A DNA stretch of 49,385 bases from NCBI GenBank assembly GCA_964553325.1, contig CAZKKI010000026.1, positions 1-49,385 of the forward strand. The letters are read 5' to 3'. The stretch is from BMS3ABIN04 sp964553325. GTDB taxonomy: Bacteria; Bacteroidota; Ignavibacteria; Ignavibacteriales; Melioribacteraceae. This document shows, in pieces, positions 1-8,177 of this stretch; within the stretch, counting starts at the first letter, position 1, and every line of letters begins with the position of its first letter. The notes under the pieces were generated by a model. The model worked only from the letters and a program-made list of their open reading frames with translations, had not been told where the DNA came from and did no database searches. The position numbers and the translations under genes were made by a program.

Positions 1-552
1 AAAGAGTTAATTGAAAAGGCGAAGAAAGGCGACAATAAAGCGCTGACCGAACTTGTGAAAAAGTACGAGCAGACCGTTTACAACTTTGCGTTTAAGATTT
101 GCAGAGACAAGGAAAGAGCCGAACATACGATGCAAGAAACTTTTTTAAGTATGATTAAATCCTTGCATCAGTTCAGCGGTAACTCGAAATTTTCAACTTG
201 GCTTTACACAATTGTTTCGAACCACTGTTTGATGTTGGCTCGCTCGCAAAAAGTAAGAGGGTTCACTCCGCTTGAAGACGAAGACGGAATAGTCGAGGAA
301 AAAAATATAGCGGATTGGAAAATTACTCCGGATAAAGTTGCGGAAAATAACGAACTAAAAAATATTTTGGACGAAGCTATTAAAAAATTACCGTACGATT
401 ACAGAATTGTATTTATGCTAAGGGATATCGAAGGATTTTCTACGGAAGAAACGGGGAAAATGACAAATCTCTCGATCCCCGCCGTTAAATCGCGTTTACA
501 CAGAGCAAGAGCATTTTTAAGGAATGAATTAAATGCAGCATTCCAAGAATAA
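1..552 (+). CDS. ECF-type RNA polymerase sigma factor (5' partial)
   Basis: The frame is open from the first base of the window, so the true start lies upstream; 183 residues are visible. Region 2 covers about residues 20-85 (the 'YNFAFKICRDKERAEHTMQETF' type stretch followed by 'STWLYTIVSNHC'), and region 4 covers about 125-180 with a helix-turn-helix ('FSTEETGKMTNLSIPAVKSRLHR'-like). Regions 1 and 3 are absent, as in extracytoplasmic-function sigma factors. It recruits RNA polymerase to a specific set of promoters. The stop codon overlaps the start of the next gene by 20 bases, and that gene encodes a zinc-binding anti-sigma factor, so this is a sigma/anti-sigma pair that is probably translationally coupled. 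The OsmC gene downstream suggests a thiol or peroxide stress response, which is inference. Confidence 0.9.
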   Translation, partial: KELIEKAKKGDNKALTELVKKYEQTVYNFAFKICRDKERAEHTMQETFLSMIKSLHQFSGNSKFSTWLYTIVSNHCLMLARSQKVRGFTPLEDEDGIVEEKNIADWKITPDKVAENNELKNILDEAIKKLPYDYRIVFMLRDIEGFSTEETGKMTNLSIPAVKSRLHRARAFLRNELNAAFQE

Positions 553-802
553 AAAAAATAAAATTACATGCAAAGAGGTAATGCACCATCTTTGCGAAAC
601 ACTCGGTGAAGATCTCGATTCGCCGAAGTGCGTGGAAATTAAAGATCATCTCGATAATTGCGAGAATTGTCGCAACTATTTTAAAACCATCGAGGCAACA
701 ATTCAATTCTACAAACAATACAATGTGCAGTTGCCCGAAGAAAGTCACAATAAATTACTCGATTTTCTCGGTTTGAAAGAAGACGAAAACAATCCCGATT
801 AA
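533..802 (+). CDS. Soluble zinc-binding (ZAS) anti-sigma factor, RsrA-like
   Basis: An 89-residue protein with no membrane segment. It carries the ZAS motif H39-x3-C43-x2-C46 plus an upstream Cys13. The spacing Cys13/His39/Cys43/Cys46 equals that of the zinc ligands Cys11/His37/Cys41/Cys44 of Streptomyces RsrA, and Cys33 also matches RsrA Cys31. Family knowledge: such proteins hold their ECF sigma factor inactive while zinc is bound and release it when the cysteines are oxidised to disulfides. The ATG at 533 lies inside the sigma gene (20-base overlap). The last third is acidic and may be the variable tail. Redox sensing here is inferred from the ligand pattern; the protein could instead be a constitutive zinc-stabilised anti-sigma factor. 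Confidence 0.8.
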   Translation: MQHSKNKKNKITCKEVMHHLCETLGEDLDSPKCVEIKDHLDNCENCRNYFKTIEATIQFYKQYNVQLPEESHNKLLDFLGLKEDENNPD

Positions 803-829
803 TCTTTAATATTTCAAGGAGAAAATAAC

Positions 830-1270
830 TTGTTAAAGGATTCGTATACATACTCCACCCGGTTGAATTGGCAAGACGGTTCTCTCGGTGTTTTGCGCTC
901 GGATGATTTTCCGGAGTTGAAAGTTGCATCGCCGACGGATTTTCCATTCGGCGTACCCCAAACATGGACACCCGAACATCTTTTCGTCGCTTCCGTGGAA
1001 ATTTGTCTTATGACGACTTTTACCGCAATCGCAAGAAATTCAAAAGTAAGTTTGGTTCACTACTCTTCGGAAACAACGGGCAAAATGGAAAAGATGGAAA
1101 ACAATAAATACATGTTTACAAAAATTGTTATTCGTCCTATTGTTAAGGTTGAACTGGAGAAAGATTTGGAAAGAGTGGAACGTATTCTATTCAAAGCCAA
1201 AAACATGTGTTTGATTTCGAATTCAATTAAAACGGAAGTGGTGGTGGAACCGGAAATTTCGTTGTCTTGA
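830..1270 (+). CDS. OsmC/Ohr family protein
   Basis: 146 residues, matching OsmC family length. The family's two cysteines are visible: Cys59 in 'ASVEICLM' at the start of the long central helix, and Cys127 in 'NMCLISNS', which corresponds to the conserved 'CPVS' segment. The 'TPEHLF' stretch at about 47-52 is the usual 'nPeelf' motif before the first cysteine. OsmC/Ohr proteins are dimeric cytoplasmic thiol peroxidases that reduce organic hydroperoxides. The start is a TTG at 830 preceded by AAGGAG eight bases upstream; no better ATG exists. The gene follows the anti-sigma gene by 27 bases and is likely cotranscribed with it, which makes it a plausible output of the sigma factor. OsmC and Ohr subfamilies were not separated. 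Confidence 0.85.
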   Translation: MLKDSYTYSTRLNWQDGSLGVLRSDDFPELKVASPTDFPFGVPQTWTPEHLFVASVEICLMTTFTAIARNSKVSLVHYSSETTGKMEKMENNKYMFTKIVIRPIVKVELEKDLERVERILFKAKNMCLISNSIKTEVVVEPEISLS

Positions 1271-1271
1271 T

Positions 1272-1619
1272 TTACCTTAAACTTTCCCGTAAATTTTTCG
1301 GCAACTTTGCAACTACAAGTTCATAGGAAATATCGATCCACTTTTTAATTTCCCTTTCCGGTATGCCGGAATCAAGCATTACGGTGTTCCAGTGTTTTTT
1401 GTTCATGTGGTAACCGGGCAAAACACCGTCGTACTTTTCGCGTAATTCCAATGCTTTTTCGGGCTCGCACTTCAGGTTTATGGAAAAGGGCGGATTTAAA
1501 TTAAGGAGGCAAAACATTTTACCCGATACTTTGAAAACAAGCGTGGTCTCGTCGAACGGTAAGCTCTCGGTCGTTTCTTTTTTTCTTAAACAATATTTTC
1601 TTACTTTTCCTACGTCCAC
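1272..1619 (-). CDS. MmcQ/YjbR family protein
   Basis: A 115-residue protein from a GTG at 1619. The family pattern is clear: 'VRKYCLRKKETTESLPF' at the N-terminus, 'TLVFKVSGKMFCLL' about residues 25-40, 'INLKCEPEKA', then 'GYHMNKKHWNTVML' and 'SYELVVAKLP' at the end. These are small CyaY-like-fold proteins, some annotated as DNA-binding, whose biochemical role is not established. The frame continues upstream to a TTG at 1688, adding 23 basic residues that do not resemble the family, so the GTG is preferred; neither start has a strong ribosome binding site. It is convergent with the OsmC gene (one base between the stop codons) and divergent from the tail-specific protease gene. Confidence 0.8.
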   Translation of the reverse strand: MDVGKVRKYCLRKKETTESLPFDETTLVFKVSGKMFCLLNLNPPFSINLKCEPEKALELREKYDGVLPGYHMNKKHWNTVMLDSGIPEREIKKWIDISYELVVAKLPKNLRESLR

Positions 1620-1730
1620 TTTGGATTTATTATTGTGTGAACATTTTCTTAGATTTATAGTCAAGATACTCTTTTTTCGTGAAACCAAATCAAAAAATTT
1701 TTGTATTACATAAAAACATACGGAAAATAT

Positions 1731-3809
1731 ATGAGATTTTTAAACGTTTTACTTTTTGTTTTCATCACAAGCTCAAGCTGCGATGTTAAATCTTCCGAAA
1801 AAATATACGACGAAACTTCGGTGGAGTTGGACACAAACAAAGTTCTGCAACCCAAAGATTACTTTTCGAAAATCGAGATGGTGATTACCAAAATTCTTTC
1901 CCGTTACCATTACAGAAATGTTGAAATAGGTGATTCTCTCTCCGAAATAATTTTCGATAATTATATCGATGCGCTGGACTACAACAAAATGTATTTTCTT
2001 CAAAGCGACATAAAGAAATTCCAAAAATATCACGATAAAATAGATGATTTTTTATACGACGGTGTGTTGGATCCTCCGTACGAAATTTTTAACGTTTACA
2101 AAAAAAGACTCAACCAACGGATGGATTATGTGTTTGCACGATTGCAAAAGGAATTCGATTTTACAATAGACGAATATTACGAACCTGACAGATCGGAAGC
2201 CGAATGGGCGCAAACGGAAAATGAACTGAACGAACTTTGGCGAAAAAGACTAAAATATGAAGCATTGAATTTGAAACTTGCGGGTAAAGAATGGGATAAA
2301 ATAGTAGAAACACTAACCAAGCGATATCAAAATTATCAAAAAGCTATCTTGCGGTACAAATCCGAAGACGTTTTCGATTTGTTTATGAACGTCTTTGCCA
2401 ATGCTATCGATCCGCACACCGCTTATTTTTCACCCCGGGAATCGGAAAATTTCGACATTAGAATGAAGCTCTCGCTCGAAGGAATCGGTGCACTGCTTCA
2501 ACAAGACGGCGATTACACGAAAGTGGTACGTATAATTCCGGGTGGACCGGCATACAAAAGCGGTTTGTTGCACCCCGATGACAGAATCGTGGCCGTAGGT
2601 CAAGGCGAAGAGGGCGAACTTGTGGACGTAATCGGTTGGAGAATTGACGACGTGGTGCAGATGATAAGAGGCAAAAAGGGAACGATCGTTCGTTTGGCTA
2701 TAATCGAGGCCAACAGCTCTTCCGATGTTGCCACCGATACAATTTCTCTGGTACGAGATAAAGTAAAACTGGAAGAACGGGCGGCTAAAAAGGAAATTAC
2801 GGAAATCGAAGAAGACGGAAGAAAATTTAAAATCGGTATAATAAAAATTCCCAGTTTTTACATCGACTTCGAAGCTAAAAGAAAGGGAATCGAGGATTAC
2901 AAAAGCACCACAAGGGATGTGAAAAAATTATTGTCGGAACTAAAAGACAGCGTAGATGCTATCGTAATCGATTTGAGAAATAACGGCGGCGGCGCTTTGG
3001 ACGAAGCAATTGCATTAACCGGCTTGTTCATCAAACTCGGACCCGTAGTGCAGGTAAGGAATTCAAACGGTTCGGTAGATATCGGCGAAGATACCGATCC
3101 TTCTATCGTTTATTCAGGTCCCCTCGGTGTGCTTGTAAACAGATTCAGCGCATCCGCATCGGAAATATTTTCGGCGGCAATTCAAGATTACGGCAGAGGT
3201 TTGGTACTGGGCGAACAAACTTACGGAAAAGGAACCGTGCAGAATTTAATAGATTTGAAAAGATTTTTGCCTGCAATAAACGGAAAAGCGGGCGAACTTA
3301 AATTAACCGTTGCCAAATTTTACAGAATTACCGGCAGCAGTACGCAAAATATGGGTGTTGTGCCGGATATAAAATTTCCGACACCGATCGACCCCGACGA
3401 GTTCGGCGAAAGCGCCAACCCGAGTGCTTTGGAGTGGGATAGAATCGCACCGACACGGTACACGAAATACGCCGATCTTTCCCCTGTAATTCCCAAATTG
3501 GTTGAGGAACACGAACAGAGATTAAAAACCGAACCCGAATTCCAATACATTTTGGAAGATATAGCCGAATACAAAAAGAACAAAGAAAAGAAAAAATATT
3601 CGCTGCTCGAAAGCGTAAGAAGGGCGGAAAAAGAGAAAAACGACCGAAAGAAAAAATTACGCGAAGAGGCTCGTAAAAAATTACTCGGTATAACCGACGA
3701 AGAAAAGGATAAAGAAAAACTCAAGAATTTAAAAATTGACGATCCGAATTTAGAAGAAACCGGTCACGTAATGGCTGATTTTATAATTTTAAGCAATCCT
3801 GAACGATAA
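1731..3809 (+). CDS. prc: Carboxy-terminal processing (tail-specific) protease, S41 family
   Basis: 692 residues from the ATG at 1731; a TTG 30 bases upstream would put extra residues before the signal sequence and is less likely. The N-terminus 'MRFLNVLLFVFITSSSC' looks like a lipoprotein signal with Cys16/17 as lipidation site, so the enzyme is probably anchored facing the periplasm. A long helical N-terminal domain of the Prc/Tsp type is followed by a PDZ domain (about residues 230-330) and the S41 protease domain. The serine/lysine dyad is Ser475 in 'FSASASE' and Lys500 in 'TYGKGTVQ', 25 residues apart as in E. coli Prc. The C-terminus is a highly charged Lys/Glu-rich helical tail (about 590-680), the DUF3340-like region. 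It degrades or trims proteins with exposed hydrophobic C-termini. Confidence 0.9.
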   Translation: MRFLNVLLFVFITSSSCDVKSSEKIYDETSVELDTNKVLQPKDYFSKIEMVITKILSRYHYRNVEIGDSLSEIIFDNYIDALDYNKMYFLQSDIKKFQKYHDKIDDFLYDGVLDPPYEIFNVYKKRLNQRMDYVFARLQKEFDFTIDEYYEPDRSEAEWAQTENELNELWRKRLKYEALNLKLAGKEWDKIVETLTKRYQNYQKAILRYKSEDVFDLFMNVFANAIDPHTAYFSPRESENFDIRMKLSLEGIGALLQQDGDYTKVVRIIPGGPAYKSGLLHPDDRIVAVGQGEEGELVDVIGWRIDDVVQMIRGKKGTIVRLAIIEANSSSDVATDTISLVRDKVKLEERAAKKEITEIEEDGRKFKIGIIKIPSFYIDFEAKRKGIEDYKSTTRDVKKLLSELKDSVDAIVIDLRNNGGGALDEAIALTGLFIKLGPVVQVRNSNGSVDIGEDTDPSIVYSGPLGVLVNRFSASASEIFSAAIQDYGRGLVLGEQTYGKGTVQNLIDLKRFLPAINGKAGELKLTVAKFYRITGSSTQNMGVVPDIKFPTPIDPDEFGESANPSALEWDRIAPTRYTKYADLSPVIPKLVEEHEQRLKTEPEFQYILEDIAEYKKNKEKKKYSLLESVRRAEKEKNDRKKKLREEARKKLLGITDEEKDKEKLKNLKIDDPNLEETGHVMADFIILSNPER

Positions 3810-4079
3810 TTTGCGGAATACGACAAAATAAAATATCATATTGAAATTATAATTCTCAAAGTGATTCACGGTTTTTAAATACAAAATTATTTTTTCTTCG
3901 AAAACATAACAATTTTGAACATTCCCGAAAATTCTTGCGCTGGCATTACGATTGTTACACGCTAAGAACGCCGTGTGATCCAAATCACATTCTGAAAATT
4001 AACCGTTAATATTTGTGTGAATATTCCGATAGTGCGAATATTCAATATTTAATTTAAACCACACATTCAAGGAGTGTTT

Positions 4080-4859
4080 ATGTTTTCCAAAAAATTTATT
4101 CTTACAATTTTTATTTCAATCCTAACCTTAACATTAATTTCCTGCGATAAATTAGAAAACCCCCTCGATACTCAAGGCGACGGAAACACCGTTGTTTCGA
4201 ACAAAAGCGGTCAACCCATTCCTCAAATCGACGGCGAAGCGGAACTGGGCGGGGTTTTAACCACAATAAAATTCGACATGGAAGCGGCGCAAGGTTTACC
4301 TTCGGTTGGAATTGTAATGGGTTTTGCAAGTTTTGGAGACGAAGAAGATGCGGGTACGATTTCGGTAAACGGTAACGTATTGGGAAAATCGGAATACGAC
4401 GGAAAAACTTATTATATGAGTCCGGGTTTGGGAAGTTTTGAAAGTTTGGCTAATGTTGAATTCAACGGTTCGGAACATGCTTGGGAGGTATCCGGTGCGG
4501 GAAACATTCCCGCTTTCAGCGCAAGTGTTGTTAGTCCTACCGATTTCGAAGTACAAAGCCCCTCAGCCGATTCCGCAATAAACAAATCCGGAGGATTGGA
4601 AATCCGTTGGTCGGGCGAATCCGATAACAGCAAAATGTTATTTGTCCTCGTCGGATTAGACGGCGAAGGAGATCCGTACATTGAACAGGAAGTTCCGGAT
4701 AACGGTTTGCACACCATTCCGGCTTCTGCGTTGAGCGCATTTAGCGGACAAGTCATGCTTCAAATAGTAAAATATAAATACAACTTTGCCTCTGCGGGAG
4801 GAAAACAATTTGTCATCATCTCCGAAGTTGTAAAATCGGTTAGAGTTACTTTGCAATAA
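4080..4859 (+). CDS. Predicted lipoprotein of unknown function
   Basis: 259 residues. The start is the ATG at 4080, with AAGGAG at 4069-4074 just upstream; a GTG two codons earlier overlaps that site and is less likely. 'KKFILTIFISILTLTLISC' is a lipoprotein signal peptide with lipidation at the Cys of 'LISC'. The mature protein is acidic, Gly/Ser-rich and predicted beta-rich, with a segment near residues 155-200 ('DFEVQSPSADSAINKSGGLEIRWSG') resembling a fibronectin- or Ig-like strand pattern. No catalytic motif or known family was recognised. It stands alone, with 270 bases in front and a strong terminator behind it, so it is probably a single-gene transcript for an outer-surface or periplasmic protein. 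Confidence 0.7.
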   Translation: MFSKKFILTIFISILTLTLISCDKLENPLDTQGDGNTVVSNKSGQPIPQIDGEAELGGVLTTIKFDMEAAQGLPSVGIVMGFASFGDEEDAGTISVNGNVLGKSEYDGKTYYMSPGLGSFESLANVEFNGSEHAWEVSGAGNIPAFSASVVSPTDFEVQSPSADSAINKSGGLEIRWSGESDNSKMLFVLVGLDGEGDPYIEQEVPDNGLHTIPASALSAFSGQVMLQIVKYKYNFASAGGKQFVIISEVVKSVRVTLQ

Positions 4860-4869
4860 GTAAATTTAC

Positions 4870-4900
4870 GGGCTGAGCGGTAACGTTCGGCCCTTCTTCT
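4870..4900 (+). terminator. Intrinsic terminator after the lipoprotein gene
   Basis: A 10-base-pair stem (4870-4879 with 4884-4893, including G-T pairs) closes on a GTAA tetraloop and is followed by a T-rich tract (TTCTTCTTTC). It starts 11 bases after the lipoprotein stop codon at 4859. Confidence 0.75.
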
Positions 4901-5097
4901 TTCATCCTTAAAATTTTGCCTTACCTACAGGTTTAAATTCACCGTTAAAATTCGTAATTTGATTTAGATATCATTTTCCTTCGATTTGGTTTGTGATTTT
5001 CTATAACTCTTTGTTGTTTGATTCGTCAAAATTATTGGTGATAAAATGTTTTTCCGGTAACTCGAAAATTAATTTGAAAACTTTCAACGGAATAAAA

Positions 5098-7095
5098 ATG
5101 AAAACAAAGTTAACTTCCGTAATTGTTTTAATAACATCCTTCGTTTTACACTCACAACCCACAATTTCCAAAGAACCTTTAAGTCCGAGAATCGCAAATT
5201 ACCGAATGAACGTCAGATTGATTCCATCGACAAAAACCGTTGAAGGAACGGAAATATTAACTTGGCACAACACTTCGCAGGATACGATTAAAGAGTTGCA
5301 ATTTCACATGTACATGAACGCTTTTAAAAATACGAAATCGACTTTTTATAAAGAGGGCGGTCACCGCTTCAGAGGCGGGAGCGATAAAGAGAAAAAAGAC
5401 ATTGATTGGGGTTGGGTAAAAATTCTTGAGATGAAAGACGATGCGGGAAACAACTTAACCGGGCGAATGAAGTATATTCAGCCGGACGACGACAACGTTT
5501 ACGATCAAACCGTTTTAAGCGTCCGGCTAATTGAACCGGTTTTACCCGATTCGGTTATCAAGCTCGAAATCAATTTCAAGACAAAGTTACCCAAAGCCGT
5601 TGCGCGCTCGGGTTTTGTGCGGGATTATTTTTTCGTTGCCCAATGGTTTCCAAAAATAGGCGTTTACGAGGTACCCGGACAACGCTACGCTACCAAAGCA
5701 GGGTGGAACTGCCATCAATATCATGCCAACACCGAGTTTTATGCTGATTTCGGAAATTACGATGTTACAATCACTTTACCTAAAGAATATATTGTCGGTG
5801 CAACGGGAATGGAAAAAGAAACCAAATTAAACACCGACGGAACCAAAACGGTTAATTATTACGCCGAAGACGTTGTTGATTTTGCTTGGACGGCTTCGAA
5901 ACGATACCGGATTTTCAACGACAAGTGGAAACACGTCAAAATAAAAGCCATGATTCAGCCGGAACATACGGATTTTGCCGACAGAATAATTACTTCGGTA
6001 AAATACGCTTTGGAATATTTTGAAAAACACGTGGGTATTTATCCTTATACCACCGTAACAATTGTCGATCCGCCTTATTATGCCTCGGCGGTCGGCGGAA
6101 TGGAATATCCTACATTTTTCACAACCTTTACGATGTGGGGCGTTCCCGAAAACATAAGATTCATCGAATCCACAACCGTTCATGAATTCGGACACAATTA
6201 TTTTATGGGAATACTGGCAACCAACGAATTCGAAGAAGCGTGGATGGACGAAGGTTTCAACACTTATTTGGAAACCCGTGTAATGGATCATTATTACGGG
6301 GAAAAAACTGCGGCTATCGACTTTTACGGATTTCACGCTGGCGATTTCGAACTTATGCGTTCGGGTTACACGAATATGAAAAATCCCAAAATTGCCCCAA
6401 GCGCTATTCCCGCTTGGAAATTTCCTTACGATTACTCATCCCTTACTTACAGTAAAATTGCCACATGGATGACAATGCTTGAAAGACTGGTGGGACGCGA
6501 AACAATGGACGAGATAATGAAAACATACTACAATCGCTGGAAATTCAAACATCCGTGCGCAACCGATTTCATATCGATTGTGAACGAAGTTGTGCACAAA
6601 AACCACGGCACTAAATTCGGAAAAAATATGAATTGGTTTTTCGATCAAGTGCTTTACGGTACGGGAGTTCTGGATTACAAACTCAGAAGCATCAAAAATG
6701 TAAAGGTGAAAAAAGCTAAAGGGATTTTCGATAACCCCACCGATACTCTCGATAATAATAAAATAAATAAAGATTCCACTTGGTACAAATCATCGGTTTA
6801 TGTTGAAAGGCTCGGTGAAATTCAAATGCCTGTTGAAATTCTTGTTCATTTCGCCAACGGTTCCGAAAAACTTGAACGTTGGGACGGTAAAGGCAGATTC
6901 AAAATATTCAAATACGAAAAACCCCATAAAATACTTTGGGCTAAACTCGATCCCGCTAACAAATTAACAATGGAAATAAACTTGAAAAACAATAGTCTTA
7001 ACACAAAACCCAGAACATCGGTTGTTTGGAAATACGCCTCCAAAGTTTTATTCTGGCTCGAAAACATGATGCTCGGTGCATCGATGATTTTTTAA
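5098..7095 (+). CDS. M1 family metallopeptidase (aminopeptidase N-like), secreted
   Basis: 665 residues from the ATG at 5098. The frame is open 105 bases further upstream, but the signal peptide 'MKTKLTSVIVLITSFVLHSQ' begins at this ATG. The gluzincin zinc site is complete: His362-Glu363-x2-His366 and, 18 residues later, Glu385 ('HEFGH...WMDEGF'). The exopeptidase motif upstream is 'VGGMEYP', replacing the usual GxMEN. An all-beta N-terminal domain precedes the catalytic domain, as in the M1 family; the C-terminus ends in a hydrophobic stretch 'VLFWLENMMLGASMIF'. It likely trims peptides in the periplasm or outside the cell. The altered GAMEN motif (GGMEY) is common in bacterial secreted M1 members, so substrate range is uncertain. 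The next gene, for a membrane protein, starts 22 bases downstream. Confidence 0.9.
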   Translation: MKTKLTSVIVLITSFVLHSQPTISKEPLSPRIANYRMNVRLIPSTKTVEGTEILTWHNTSQDTIKELQFHMYMNAFKNTKSTFYKEGGHRFRGGSDKEKKDIDWGWVKILEMKDDAGNNLTGRMKYIQPDDDNVYDQTVLSVRLIEPVLPDSVIKLEINFKTKLPKAVARSGFVRDYFFVAQWFPKIGVYEVPGQRYATKAGWNCHQYHANTEFYADFGNYDVTITLPKEYIVGATGMEKETKLNTDGTKTVNYYAEDVVDFAWTASKRYRIFNDKWKHVKIKAMIQPEHTDFADRIITSVKYALEYFEKHVGIYPYTTVTIVDPPYYASAVGGMEYPTFFTTFTMWGVPENIRFIESTTVHEFGHNYFMGILATNEFEEAWMDEGFNTYLETRVMDHYYGEKTAAIDFYGFHAGDFELMRSGYTNMKNPKIAPSAIPAWKFPYDYSSLTYSKIATWMTMLERLVGRETMDEIMKTYYNRWKFKHPCATDFISIVNEVVHKNHGTKFGKNMNWFFDQVLYGTGVLDYKLRSIKNVKVKKAKGIFDNPTDTLDNNKINKDSTWYKSSVYVERLGEIQMPVEILVHFANGSEKLERWDGKGRFKIFKYEKPHKILWAKLDPANKLTMEINLKNNSLNTKPRTSVVWKYASKVLFWLENMMLGASMIF

Positions 7096-7117
7096 CTTTG
7101 AAAAATTAGAGAATAAA

Positions 7118-8077
7118 ATGACAGCAATAAAATCATATTTCAACGGACTAAAAATCGCTTTGAATTCAAAACGGATGACGCTTTTGCTTTACGTTTTGTT
7201 GCTAATTTTTTCATTCACCGTATTAATTCCATTTTTCGGGGTTCTGAAAAAAGAGATCGGTTATTCGATGTCGGTATATTCGTTATTGAAAGATTTCGAT
7301 TATACCGCTTATACCGATTTTCTACAACATTCGGGAAAAGCAATAAAACCCTTCGTTTCGATAGGCATTTGGCTTTCCGTGTTTTATGTTTTTTTCGGCG
7401 TGTTTTTAAGCGGTGGAATCATTCACACCATTTACAACAAAGAGAACAAGTTTTCCCTTAAAGAATTCTTTTCCGGTTGCGGAAATTATATTTTACCTTT
7501 TTTGCGAATCACTTTGTTTTCCTTTTTTCTTCAGCTGATTGCTGCAATGTTGATTTACATCCCTTTGATGGCGTATTTGGATTCGTTAAGAGAAACAGCG
7601 GAATCGGAAATCGCATTGGTTTATACGTTTTCGGGAGGTGCCGCATTACATCTTGTTTTAGCCGTCATCATCATGCTAATAACAGATTACGCAAAAATTT
7701 TGTTGGTTGTAAATGAATCGAGAAAGGCTTTTGTTTCACTTTGGTTGTCGTTTAAATTTTTATTCCGTTACTTTTTCCGGGTAATCTTTTTGTACTTGCT
7801 GTTGTTGATTTTCCCCGTTTTGTTCTTAATTGGATATTTTTATTTTTCGGAAAGCTATTCGGTTGTTTCGAAATCCACTTTTTTAATTGTTACCGGCGCT
7901 CAACAACTTTTTATTTTATTCCGTATTTGGTTTAAAATTTGGTTCACCGGCGGCGAAATCTTTTTGCTTACCGAAACACTCGGTATTGAAAAACAAACCG
8001 AAACAAACGAAGAGTGGGACGTACATGCTTTGGAAATAACCGAAGAGGAAATAGAAATAGACCCGGACGAACTTTGA
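7118..8077 (+). CDS. Polytopic membrane protein of unknown function
   Basis: 319 residues with about six hydrophobic helices (near 20-42, 78-105, 128-155, 168-196, 215-245 and 255-285) and a strongly acidic cytoplasmic-looking tail of some 35 residues ending 'EEEIEIDPDEL'. There is no signal peptide and no recognisable catalytic motif. The overall plan resembles the poorly characterised glycerophosphoryl-diester-phosphodiesterase-like or DUF4013-type membrane proteins, but I cannot assign a family. It follows the M1 peptidase gene by 22 bases on the same strand, so the two may be cotranscribed. The start ATG at 7118 has a purine-rich 'gagaa' upstream. Confidence 0.75.
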   Translation: MTAIKSYFNGLKIALNSKRMTLLLYVLLLIFSFTVLIPFFGVLKKEIGYSMSVYSLLKDFDYTAYTDFLQHSGKAIKPFVSIGIWLSVFYVFFGVFLSGGIIHTIYNKENKFSLKEFFSGCGNYILPFLRITLFSFFLQLIAAMLIYIPLMAYLDSLRETAESEIALVYTFSGGAALHLVLAVIIMLITDYAKILLVVNESRKAFVSLWLSFKFLFRYFFRVIFLYLLLLIFPVLFLIGYFYFSESYSVVSKSTFLIVTGAQQLFILFRIWFKIWFTGGEIFLLTETLGIEKQTETNEEWDVHALEITEEEIEIDPDEL

Positions 8078-8177
8078 ATTTGTTTTGCCCCGCGGATTTT
8101 CAACCGACTTTGTTATTTTCAAATTAATTCAATATTTACGATATTTGGAAACTCAAAAATCTTTTACGGAATAAAAA

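Noticed and set aside
1480..1713. Plus-strand open frame across the MmcQ/YjbR gene
   Set aside because: It is the complement of a recognisable conserved protein and has no family features of its own.
3810..4079. Possible RNA gene or riboswitch in the 270-base gap
   Set aside because: No extended stem structure, tRNA fold or riboswitch core was visible; it is ordinary AT-rich spacer probably holding the lipoprotein promoter.
4296..4756. Antisense open frames of 67-114 codons across the lipoprotein gene
   Set aside because: They mirror the codon structure of the plus-strand gene, have no ribosome binding site and no recognisable domains. The same applies to other antisense frames, for example 485-748, 5827-6336 and 44356-44889.
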